From the NCBI RefSeq assembly GCF_963583255.1, contig NC_084811.1, positions 12,666,088-12,730,087 of the forward strand: a DNA stretch of 64,000 nucleotides, in the 5' to 3' direction. A program made the position numbers and the translations under genes. Position 1 is the stretch's first letter. Each line of letters begins with the position of its first letter. The notes under the pieces were generated by a model. That model ran no database searches, was not told the DNA's origin, and was given only the letters and a program-made list of their open reading frames with translations. Shown in pieces: positions 37,171-46,837 of this stretch. This DNA is from Pyrus communis (Eukaryota > Streptophyta > Magnoliopsida > Rosales > Rosaceae).

Positions 37171-38812
37171 TGTGAAGTCTAGATTTATTTGTTTGGCTTT
37201 CTTTGTCCAAAGTTGTAAATGATACCACATATGCTCTTAGATAGTCTTTGAATTTATAACTCTGTTATGAGTTTATCTTGCTGGATTTTGCGTCCAAGGG
37301 CATTGGTTGAGGACAATCATCATCACAAAAGGTTTGTTCATTCATGTGCATTCATGGATAAACCTAAGTTTATTTTGACTAATGACCTTGTCTTGTCAGT
37401 TTTGCGCACTGACTTCCAGCTGTCTGGGCACACAAAATAAGAAAACCCACATGGGCTGATAGACACTTTATACTGGTGGTTAGTTTCTGGCCCTTGATTT
37501 GCTCAGATTGTCTACTGGTTGACAAGTGGTTTTTGTCCTTGTTGGATGTGCAAAAATCAGATTTGTCTATATAACCTTAGCTTGGGTTTTCATCCTTTTT
37601 GGTTAAGGGAGGTTAACTTTAGAAAGAGACATTGTTTTTCATCTCCATCTCAGATCCACTAGGAGAAACATATTTTATGGGTAATGTTCTTCATCGAATA
37701 TTTCAAAATCTATCTTTGGAATTGCTTGCTTAAATTCATTTTGCATGCTCTTTTGTTTTGGTTAGGAGTCTTACATTTTCATAAAATAGTTTATTTTAGC
37801 TTTGACATACCTCTTGCGTTCTTCATTGAAACCCTAGCCACAAAACCATGTTCATACATTAAACACCCAATCATTGTATATTAGGGTAGCATTGTCTTCA
37901 TGATTTTGTTTTAATTTTGTGGACAAGTTCTTCAAGTTTCAAATCTTTAAACTAACCCGTTTTGGATTCTCATCATTTTTTTCCTTCAAGTATTTGTTTG
38001 GAGAAACTGACTGGTCATTGAATCCAGAATTTTCATAACCATCATTGTCATATCATTTGCATTCACTAGGTTGATATTGGTGCCACAGTGTGAAGAACTC
38101 AAGAGGAGCTGCCACTTCGTGAAGACCGAAGGAGTTCATCTCGTGTAAGGCAAGGTTGCACAAAGGTAAGACTTCTTCGTAGATAGGGATTTAGGAATTA
38201 AGCTTGTATTGTCTTTGTATGAACCTTGCTTACACTAGTGGATTGGACTTAGTAGAGAGTCCCTAGTTTTTTAACCCATAAGTGGGCTTTTTCGGCCAAA
38301 AACTTCTTGCACTCCTTGTCTCTTAAACTTGTTCGCATATTTTACTTACTTGCATATGTTTCATGCATCATATGAGTTGTTCTTTGATATGTATTAGCTA
38401 CCTTGTTTACATTGCATATTATGAGCAATGAACTGAATTGTTGTTGGCTAGGATAACTTGTAGTGAACTAAGTTTGATTCATAGATTTGCATTCGAATAA
38501 CTGACGAATTTGTACTTGGTTGACTGGTGAGCTTGACTAGTCAATCCAACATACTCTGTTTCATAATTACTTTGTCATTGTTGTTGATATAATGAACTGA
38601 TATGTAAATGTATTCAAGTGTAGGGATTATTGTTGTGAAACTAATCTGGGCAGATTCTGATTAGTTGGACATGTTGGTCAATTAGGATTTGTTAGTTCAA
38701 TTACTCTTTATATCACTGACTAACTTGTAACTACTTGACTAGCTCATTTGACGAGTCTAATGTGAAAAGTTAAATTTTTACTTGCAAGATATTCTACCTG
38801 GCACCAATTTCA
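37171..38812 (+). repeat. 3' LTR of the SIRE-like element
   Basis: 1642 bp, TG...CA ends, followed by target repeat gatgc. It has no nested insertion. Confidence 0.9.
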
Positions 38813-40183
38813 GATGCCCTAGGTAACAAACTTTCCCCGAATGCCAAGAAGACATTACGTTCTCCTTGTAAACAAGGCATGCCAAATAACCCTTAGTACT
38901 CCACCTAGACATCATAGTGTATGTGAGAAAATCGTTTATAGTCCACATCATTGTTGCTTGCAAGGCGAACATCTGTCGAGTTGCTTTATCGTACGTCGAA
39001 CTCCGTTTTCCCCTAAATCTTTCAGCTTATCCACCTACAGCCATAGATAAATATCGATAGACTTTCTCGGATCCTCAATTATCAACATAGTCATCATCAT
39101 CTATTCTTTCTACATGCATTTTCAAGGCCGCAAATTATATGGAATTACGAAGATTGGCCAAGTGCTGTGGTTTTGGTTTAGTACCTAGAACGGATTAAAT
39201 TTGTGTGTGGCAAGTTCCAATCTACATTCTGCGGCTCTCACGCAAAATTAGGGAAACAATCAAAATTTTTTCCATGCCTCAACATTAGCAACATGCCTCA
39301 TCAAATCGTCATCCACCCATCTATCTTTATGCCATCTCATGTCACTAGCAGTATGCGTTGACATATACAAACGCTAAAGCCTGACCTTTAGTGGAAGATA
39401 ATGCATAACTTTTTGTGGAATCTTCATCATTCTATTTTGAGCTGTCATTTAAACCTTGACTCTTTACATATAGGGCATTTATTAAGTGCTTCATTATGGT
39501 TATAAAACAATATACAATTTATGTTTGCACGCGTGAATTTTTTCATAGCCCAATCCCAGACCATTCAACACTTGCTTCACATTTTTATGATGTTCAAGCA
39601 AACAATTGTCCTTTGGAAGCATCCTCTTGAAAAGCCCCACAAAATAATCAAAGCATTGGTTGGACATACAAAACTTTATTTTCCCATGCATCAACTCCAT
39701 AATAACTGTTAGTACCGAAAAGTCCTTGCAACTGGGTATATCTTGTTTGGCACTTTTTAATAGTTTTTCATAATTTTTAAATGCTCCACTATCTATGCTT
39801 CGAGAGACGTCATCTCCCCCTTCCTAATCCAAATTCTTCGAGGCATTTGGAAAAGCATTATCTAGGATATCCATAATTTGTTTTTTTGGATCCACATAAG
39901 ATTCAACAGTCTCAACTAATGGGGTCACGTGTGAAGATGAAGTATGTACTAAGCGTTCCCCATGATGATTCGAAGTGGTATACATCTCCATCATACCATG
40001 CCTTACTAAATGGTATCGAACATTTTCATAATACTCAACCATTGAATTGTTACATCTTCTACACGAACACCGGATAGAGGTGAACCCTGGTTGTGTGCCA
40101 TTACGAAATCAATAAACTGATTTACTCCATCCAGCTAATCATTTGCACATTTGCTAGGAATCTTTATTCACTGTCCGTCCATA
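38813..40183 (-). pseudogene. CACTA transposase, N-terminal half (TAM/TNP2 region), decayed
   Basis: Reading leftward from an ATG at 40183: MDGQ, then a transposase-associated domain with WLDGVNQFIDF-like sequence broken by stops. Next are an acidic linker (39824-40042) and IKFCMSNQCFDYFVGLFKR with LGLGYEKIHACKHKL (39500-39700), the TNP2-type transposase core start. MRWHKDRWVDDDLMRHVANV lies near 39340, and WSTKGYLACLVY with LGHL at 38778-38972. Order and orientation fit the C-terminal half at 25700-27956, from which it was separated by the copia insertion. The ATG abuts the young Athila target site, so the promoter side was displaced to beyond 54721. Confidence 0.85.
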
Positions 40184-40184
40184 T

Positions 40185-42424
40185 TGATGCGAGAATTACT
40201 TGACACTCAAATTAAACCCTCGTTTGACAATTGTAGTAGAATGGATAAGTGAGGGATCGTTCTAGACCGGGGATTAGGAGGGCTTGCTAAAACCTTCTAA
40301 ATTGACTTAAAAACATAAAAACTAAATTAAAATACTCTTAACAAGACTACTATGACTCAGAATGGCTTTGAAAAACTCAAATTGTCTAAAACAATCAAAT
40401 TGACTCAAATAGAAGCTAGAACTTGATTTAGACGAATTTGCAATTGTTTATGACTCCAAAAGCTTAAAGATACAAAAATAAAACAAATACGAATGATTAA
40501 GACTTAACAAAATAGGGGGGGAATTGTGGTTGGACGATATTAAATTAAAAAGACAGAATATAATTAAAGGCAAAATGTAAATATGAATGTGATAAAAATA
40601 TGGATGATGGAATAGCCAAGGGGTTCTTCTCCACACATGTTACACTTGCAAACAAAATTGATTCTCAGTTGGTCTTTCGATAAGTTGTGAAACTCAATGC
40701 TCCAAGTTAATTAGATCCGCTTAGATTAACTTTCAGATTTCCCTAAATTCGTTGGATTGAATGGAATACGCATTACAACCAAATTATTCTTAATCAAAGT
40801 CCCTAACTATGGAATACGCATGATAGAGACATTTAACCAAGATCATTAAGTTCAACGGAAATCATAAACATCGACGAGGCATTCGTTACTATGGAATACG
40901 CATGAAACTTATGCCAAGAATTCGTTTAACGCGATTGTTTATAAGCAACCTCTACTACTTGTGAATATAAGTTCATAACGATTAGGTGAAATTCACTTAT
41001 ATTCTAGCGTCATATTTATGCATGAAAATTAAGCTTGCAATCTCAATGAACATACATAAATAAGTTATCAATCAAACAGTTAAACGAATTGAATCCACAA
41101 CTTATGAAATTCCAACCAAACGTAATCAATTCAAAATGCAAATATAAACATAGTTTCGAATCACCCCCTAGCTAAAGGGGGTTTAGTTCCTCATAACTTT
41201 GAAATCAAAGAAACACCTAAACATTCCAACAACTCAAACGTGAATTGTATGAACGTTTAGGCACTCTTCTCTTCCCTTCTCATACGTACAAAACAAAGAG
41301 AATTAAATTTAAACTTTGAAATCAAAGAAACACCTAAACATTCCAACAACTCAAACTTGAATTGTATGAACGTTTAAGCACTCTTTTCTTCCTCGTTGTT
41401 GTAGCACAAGGTCTAAGGTGAGCTTTGGGGATTATGTGAAGTGTTTTGGAGGGATGGGAAGTGGTTGGATAGTGGCTGCAATGAAGGAGAAAAACTGCAC
41501 AGAAAATGGAAGTGTTTGTAACTGAAAATGTGTATGGAAGAGTGAATGAATTTTGAGGAGTGTTGGATGCTTATTTATAGGTGAAATGGGGGAACAAAAG
41601 AGGGAATATTGCAGCTAGGAGGGGATGAATGATTATGGGTGCATGTGTTTGGAATAATGAAGGGGGAATGTATGTAATAAAACAACTAGGAAAAGTTATG
41701 GAAAGTTGGAAATGGGAGTGGGAACTCACGGCATTGTTGGGTTGTTTATGGGAGAATAAATGTATGATAATGGCTAAATAATTAAAGGGAATGAATGGGA
41801 GTGACACTAGGTTGGTTATGCATGTGAATGCAAGGAGGAAAGCTGAAAATGCAAGGGAAGCTCACGGCACAATGTTGTTTTGCTTCTTGAAATGCATGTG
41901 AATGCATTTGAGTGTAATATGAAAAGAATGACTAATTAATGTATGTAGGGTTGATATGCATGTGAATTAGGTTGGAAAGAGGTGGAAGTGGAATGTTATG
42001 CAATGATAATGTCTTGTAAAGATGCTAATAAATAATGCATGTAGGGTTAGCTAGGTTGGCTTTGTTTGGGTGCATGTATGTTAATGGTGGTTTTGCATGT
42101 GAATTGATGGATTGTTTTTTATGGAATGGATGGTTCTTTGCATGGCTATAAGGGATAGAATAAGAGAGAATGGGCTAGGCCCTTTGTTTTATGTCCAAAG
42201 TGAAAATAAGGCCTTCAAATTCGTCCAAACTTTGGCTCCATGGATAAGCTATCCAATCCATGCCCAAAAATGCTCCAAATGGCCTCAAAATGCACTTTCT
42301 TGCTCCCTAAGCCCTTAGAACCTGAAAACACACAAAAGAAGCATAAAGAACTAAAATAACTAAAGAAACATAACGTAAATGTACGAGAACAAGCCATTTA
42401 AGTCGCATGAATATGCTCCTATCA
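40185..42424 (-). repeat. 3' LTR of the young Athila
   Basis: 2240 bp. It contains an internal direct repeat (about 41207-41290 and 41316-41390: tttgaaatcaaagaaacacc... gaattgtatgaacgttta), also present in the partner LTR, and so part of the parental LTR. Confidence 0.95.
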
Positions 42425-42442
42425 AATACCCCCACACTTAGC
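42425..42442 (-). other. Polypurine tract of the young Athila
   Basis: On the minus strand AAGTGTGGGGGTATT directly precedes the 3' LTR TGATAGGAGC. The counterpart in the second Athila is at 63664-63680. Confidence 0.85.
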
Positions 42443-43207
42443 TTTTGCTAGTCCTCGAGCAAAACAGAATAAAAACAAATAAACAAAACGACACTAAACA
42501 CGTAAAACACAACCTAAACCTTCCAACAACCGTCTTAGGGATTTCCAATGCACATGACATGTTTAAAAATCATCATTCTCACAGATTTTTAGTCATCTTC
42601 ACACTTAAGTACATTCTTAATCATAGTCACCATATACTAGTTCACAATTAAGCATTTAAAACCATGTTTTGAATGTAGTAACATGCCTTAGAGAATTTGC
42701 TCAATTCCTTACAAGATATGCACTCGATTTTCACTCAGAATTTCTAACTACACACCCTAATCTAGTCATATGTGAGAAGATTGATGTAAACATGAAAACG
42801 AACACTCACATATATGTATCATAAAGAGAGCAATTTCTGGAGTTAATAAGCATGTTTAGGTATGATCTCATGAATGGAATGCTACTACTTAGAATGAGAA
42901 CCAGTGATTCCATAAGCTCATATCAATTTCAAACTCCGCAAATTGAAACACATAACACTCAAGATAGAAGTTGAGGGAGGTAACGGGGCTAAGGGTAATG
43001 GTTTAACAAAGAAAGGTAGAGTACACAAACGTTCTTAAAGCAATAGTGAGCAAAGTATTGAATTAGGCACTTAGAATTCCCTTTAGAACGCAGAAGTTAA
43101 CTTTGAACACCCAAGGGGAAGTCACAACACTTAGGGCCATATTCAAACTTTTTGGGCCCTTTCATCAACAATCACACTTGTGAGTCCATTCTCACTTATT
43201 TTCACTC

Positions 43208-43261
<54 letters not shown>

Positions 43262-44230
43262 CTTTTTCCCGTGCCTCCTTTAAGACTTAGGCACATACAT
43301 ACACACAAAAATCCCTTCCCCCACACTTATTTTCTGCAACATATTAATAAAAAGGAATTCAATTAAGTCATGCTCACTATCCTTTAAGAACAAGGGTATA
43401 GGAAAGTCCTACTCTAGGCTAGGTAAGGGGTGATGTGGGTTAACAAAGAATAAAGGCTAAACGAGGCTCAACGGGGTTAAAACTTACAATAAATACGAAA
43501 TATGGGAAGTAAGGCTATTTGGTTATGGTGGCAACTACACAACTTCATCTTGATATATGTTATGCAATTCAATGTCATGCTTTGAATGAAACGGATATAA
43601 GTTCTAGCATTTAGTTCTATCATGATACAATTGCATTCTAAGTAGTAACCAAGCAAGGAATAATGAGATCATGCAACAACTTTAGAAAACAAAGAATCAC
43701 AGAAAATAACTCTCCAAAGAAGGTAATGGCTCGAGTCTCACAGGGTTGTAGCGTTTGTTTGAGTTCCTTCCTTCAAGCATGTTACAAAAACGAATTTTTC
43801 TTTTATGATTGCATGTGAAGTCATATATTATAACCATAACTAAGCATAAACCAAGAGTAAATCAAACTTTTCTCTATGTTTATAACTCTTTCTAACCGTC
43901 ATGCAATTATAAACCAAATCCTTAACATTGTGTTGGAAGGTATCCTAAGACACAAACTCACAAAAACGACTCAAAACACTCTTTTTAGGCTTTTCAAAAC
44001 AATTTTTCAAATTTTTATGTGCTTTTCGGAGTTATAAAACAACACACACTAAAATAGTTTTAAAACAGTGAGAAACAACATGTGAAGTGATAGGTGATAA
44101 AATCCAACGAATTTGCATCAAATATACTTAGTTACCCCCCCACACTTAAATCAAACATTGTCCTCAATGTTTTAAGCATAGATTCACACAAAGCATAAGT
44201 AAATACACAAAAAGCACTTAAACATACTAA
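42443..44230 (-). other. 3' non-coding region of the young Athila, distal part
   Basis: No credible ORF. It is homologous to 61970-63660 of the second Athila in the opposite orientation (for example the ctcgaggactagcaaaagc stretch and the ccttccaacacaatg stretch). It contains a long T tract at 43229-43261. Its proximal end (43945-44230) is one copy of the duplicated block that brackets the cargo. Confidence 0.75.
43945..44230 (-). repeat. Cargo-flanking direct repeat, copy 1
   Basis: It contains, in plus-strand order, ctaagacacaaac, ttttcaaaa..tttt, aaaacagtgagaaacaac, aagtgataggtga, taccccccccacactt-type C run, aaatcaaac.ttgtcctcaatg and ttttaagc. The same order occurs at 46369-46680. Similarity is clear but imperfect. 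Confidence 0.8.
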
Positions 44231-45180
44231 ACATGGCAAAATGTAATTAACAAAGAGAAGAGTTTAGGGACGCAAATCTGGTTATGGAGTGTAAATTCCA
44301 TCTTCTCTTTGTTGATTGCAATGAGGCTTGATCTTGATGATTCCACAGGCTTACTCTTGAACTGGTTTCTGCCCATTGTTGATTTTCCTTTGTGCTACTT
44401 CTTGAACTGGGCAGCAGGATGGTTCTTTTGGTCTCCCCCGAAGGTCTGAGCTTACCCTTTTGGTCTGTTTCTTTGTTCAATCTTTCCAATTCGTATTGAA
44501 AAGGGTTGGAGGATAACTCAGCCTATGTTTGTCTCCACATGCTTCAATGTATCATTTTCACTTGCCTTACTCGCTCCCCTTTGCAGAAGTGGTCCCTTCT
44601 TCGGAAGTGTATCAACCGTTGAAGATGACTACTCGAGAGCAACGCTAGGTAAGCAATCAGGAATAGATTCCAGGCAGTTGGCTCCAGATCGGAAGATTGA
44701 CTCCAAGTGCCGGCTGATTGCTTCTTTTACTTTGCCATGCGAGTAAGAACAAGGACAAAGAAAAAGACAGGGAAAGAGCATGATATGAGATACTTTTGCT
44801 TTTGACCTTGATGATATGAGATACCTTTGCTTTTGAAGAAGCGGTGAAGGAATCAGCGCATGTATTTCCTCCTGGGTCATATGTACTCCAGGTATCTGGT
44901 ATCATCTTTGGGGAAGAAGAAAATTTTGAGTAATTCAAAAGGCTTTGCTGGGAGTGCGCCCTCAGAGGTGAGAGAGAGTTGGGCATTTTTCTTCAGGTTT
45001 ACCCTGCCATAAAAGACGAAGGTCGACATATATAGAGATAATATCAAGTGGTGGTACTTTTTACCTTCGTCAACAAACGTTTTGATCCCGCAAATCCGGC
45101 TTTTTGAAATAATGGCGCCTCTTCGATCTCTGAACACGCCTCTTCGATTTCTGAGCAGGCGCCCCTTCGAGTGCTGAACG

Positions 45181-45410
45181 ACACGTGGTAGTGCAGATGC
45201 GGCTCCTTTTGACAAAGCTGCACGCGTCTTCTGAAAAGCTGAGAAAGTGTCGCCGAACTTTGCGCTTGTCGGCTAAAGACGTGTAATTGAGATGATGGCC
45301 TCCACGTGTTATCAGCTTTGTCAGATATCTTTTGACAAAGCTGAACGCGTTTTCTGAAAAACCGCGAAAGCGTCGTCGAAATTTGCGGAGGAAAATCCGG
45401 ATCTCTGAAT
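45181..45410 (+). promoter_or_regulatory. Duplicated G-box/TTGAC module upstream of the antisense ORF
   Basis: Two copies with a period of about 121 bp (45181-45301 and 45302-45410). Each has CACGTG (45182-45187; 45303-45308), then cttttgacaaagctg with a TTGAC core, then acgcgt and ttctgaaaa, then a gaaag.gtcg.cga block. CACGTG binds bHLH/bZIP factors and TTGAC is the W-box core for WRKY factors. The distance to the ATG at 45555 is 145-370 bp. No strong TATA box was found, so promoter function is inferred. Confidence 0.5.
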
Positions 45411-45554
45411 CGGTGGACGCGTCGCCATGGCTTTTTATGGAGCTATCGATCACCCCAACAAATACACTCTGAAGAAATCCCATTCTTGAAAAATCGACTC
45501 CGGCCCTTTGAGAATTAACTCCAACCACCCCTTCTTTCTGAACACTTTTGAAAA

Positions 45555-46247
45555 ATGGCAAACTCATCGAACCTTAGCTTGGAATTGAGCCTTAGCAGTG
45601 ATACGGGCGCGCCGCGTCAAGGTAACGTATGGCGCCCTTCTTTCTTTTCTTCTAACGGTCCTCTCACAGGTGAAGACTCCGTGATGCAGGACGCCACAAC
45701 AGCTACAATAGTAGCTAGGAACCTCCTCACTCCGAAAGATAGTAGGCTGCTGTCAGGACGGTCCGATGAGCTGGCCGTTCAAGAGTCCCTCGCACTTAGT
45801 GTTCAGTGTGCGAGTTCTGTGTCCAACATGGGCCAACGCCTGCTTGCCCGCTCCCGTCAGGTGGAATCATTGATGGCAGAGGTGGAAAGTCTCAAGCAGG
45901 AGATCCAGCAGCTGAAGTATGAGAATAGAAGTTTGCACGTGCTTGCAAACAACTATTCGACGGGCATGAAGAGGAAGCTTGATGAGCTGCAAGAGTCTGA
46001 AGGTCGGATTCACAGTGACCGTCAAAGGTTCTCGTCTTTCCTCCAGAGGCAACTTTTTCCTGGCTCATCCAGCGCTTGGCCAAGTATTGAGGCCTGGAAT
46101 GCTCTATCTTCGATGCCTTCTGCTCCTATGCCTTCTGTTCCAACGCCTTCTGTTCCTACGCCTTCCGCTCCGATGCCTTCTGCTCCTACGCCTTCCGCTT
46201 CAAGAGTAAAGCCACGTAGTGGGGCCTCAAGCAAACACCCTTTGTGA
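45555..46247 (+). CDS. Extra antisense ORF of the Athila element: coiled-coil protein with Pro-rich repeat tail
   Basis: 230 residues, opposite in orientation to gag-pol, between pol and the 3' LTR. I recognise no catalytic or nucleic-acid-binding domain. Visible parts: a Ser/Leu-rich N-terminus (MANSSNLSLELSLSSD), a central helical region, a strong coiled coil at about 100-152 (VESLMAEVESLKQEIQQL onward) and a tail at 187-216 of six PSxP-type pentapeptides encoded by a 15-bp minisatellite (46113-46200). The start context is good (AAAAATGGC) and an AATAAA follows the stop by about 32 bp. It is not env-like: no signal peptide or membrane span. Antisense additional ORFs are known in some plant Ty3/gypsy elements. 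The uninterrupted frame suggests recent selection or recent capture. Its function is unknown. Confidence 0.7.
   Translation: MANSSNLSLELSLSSDTGAPRQGNVWRPSFFSSNGPLTGEDSVMQDATTATIVARNLLTPKDSRLLSGRSDELAVQESLALSVQCASSVSNMGQRLLARSRQVESLMAEVESLKQEIQQLKYENRSLHVLANNYSTGMKRKLDELQESEGRIHSDRQRFSSFLQRQLFPGSSSAWPSIEAWNALSSMPSAPMPSVPTPSVPTPSAPMPSAPTPSASRVKPRSGASSKHPL
46113..46200 (+). repeat. 15-bp minisatellite encoding PSxPx repeats
   Basis: Six units of the type ccttc(t/c)g(c/t)tcc(t/a)(a/c)(t/c)g inside the antisense ORF. The repeat keeps the reading frame and probably varies in copy number between element copies. Confidence 0.9.
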
Positions 46248-46368
46248 AGCACCATCTTTCTTTGTTTAGCAGTGCCTATCAATAAATCAAACATTTTCTC
46301 AATGTTACAATCATAGACTCACATAATTAATAAACAAACAAACAATAACAACTAAACAACCTAAGTAG

Positions 46369-46441
46369 CGCTAAGACACAAACAAACACCAAAATGACTC
46401 AAATGACTCTAAAAACACATATTTTTGGGTTTTTCAAAAGA

Positions 46442-46480
<39 letters not shown>

Positions 46481-46680
46481 CAAATTTTCGAAGTTTTATA
46501 CCAAGACACTATAAAACACTCTAAAAACGCTTAAAACAGCAAGAAACAACATTCTAAGTGATAGGTGAATAAATCCCACGAAATTCATGCAAATACAAAT
46601 TGTTTACCCCCCCACACTTAAATCAAACCTTGTCCTCAATGTTTTAAGCAGAAAGTCACAACAGAGCAAGCAAATAAACA
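46369..46680 (-). repeat. Cargo-flanking direct repeat, copy 2
   Basis: Same order of blocks as 43945-44230, including the C run before cacactt (46606-46617) and aaatcaaaccttgtcctcaatgttttaagc. A third, shorter copy of its end (aataaatcaaacattttctcaatgtt) sits at 46279-46345 at the cargo edge. A long T tract (46446-46479) lies inside. Confidence 0.8.
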
Positions 46681-46837
46681 AATACGAGAAAGAAAGCAAA
46701 GTAAGGCAGTAAAGAAAAAGAAAGGAATAAAAATAAGTCTCTTAAAGGGGTTTTCCAAGTTCTTCTCTATTCGGATGCATGGGTTGCCTCCCAAGTAGCG
46801 CTTTCTTTTACGTCTTGCAGCCGGACGGTACCTCCGT

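Larger units (their letters stand above)
27957..38812 (+). mobile_element. SIRE-like Ty1/copia element, degenerate, inside the CACTA transposase
   Basis: 5' LTR 27957-31968 (enlarged by a nested solo LTR), 3' LTR 37171-38812. Both start TGTGAAGTCTAG and end TTTCA. The flanking 5-bp repeat is gatgt / gatgc (27952-27956 and 38813-38817), one mismatch. A primer site TGGTATCAGAGC lies at 31971 and a purine tract at 37156-37170. The LTRs look only about 85-90% identical, so this is an old insertion. The interior keeps gag, protease and part of RT with large deletions, so it is non-autonomous. SIRE/Maximus placement rests on gag phrases and is tentative. Confidence 0.88.
44231..46278 (+). other. 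Cargo segment inserted in the 3' region of the young Athila
   Basis: About 2 kb with no counterpart in the second Athila of this window, whose 3' region runs straight through. It is less AT-rich than the surrounding non-coding DNA. It holds the 230-codon plus-strand ORF, about 1.3 kb of upstream sequence with repeated regulatory-looking modules, and an AATAAA at 46279 just past the stop. A small tandem repeat (gatatgagatac(c/t)tttgcttttga) lies at 44782-44840 and a threefold 21-bp repeat (cgcctcttcgat(c/t)tctga) at 45116-45178. Origin is unknown; host-gene capture is an inference. Confidence 0.65.

Noticed and set aside
42112..42318. 68-codon ORF repeated at 54409-54615
   Set aside because: It appears twice only because it lies in the two nearly identical LTRs. 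No domain or start-context support.
44525..44746. Possible exon (ttgcag / ctaggtaagc borders) of a captured gene in the cargo
   Set aside because: Splice-like borders exist, but the translation has no recognisable domain and no partner exon was found. Left unannotated.
45070..45567. Minus-strand ORF of 165 codons overlapping the upstream region of the antisense ORF
   Set aside because: It covers the duplicated regulatory-looking modules and has no recognisable motif. Its openness follows from the repeats.
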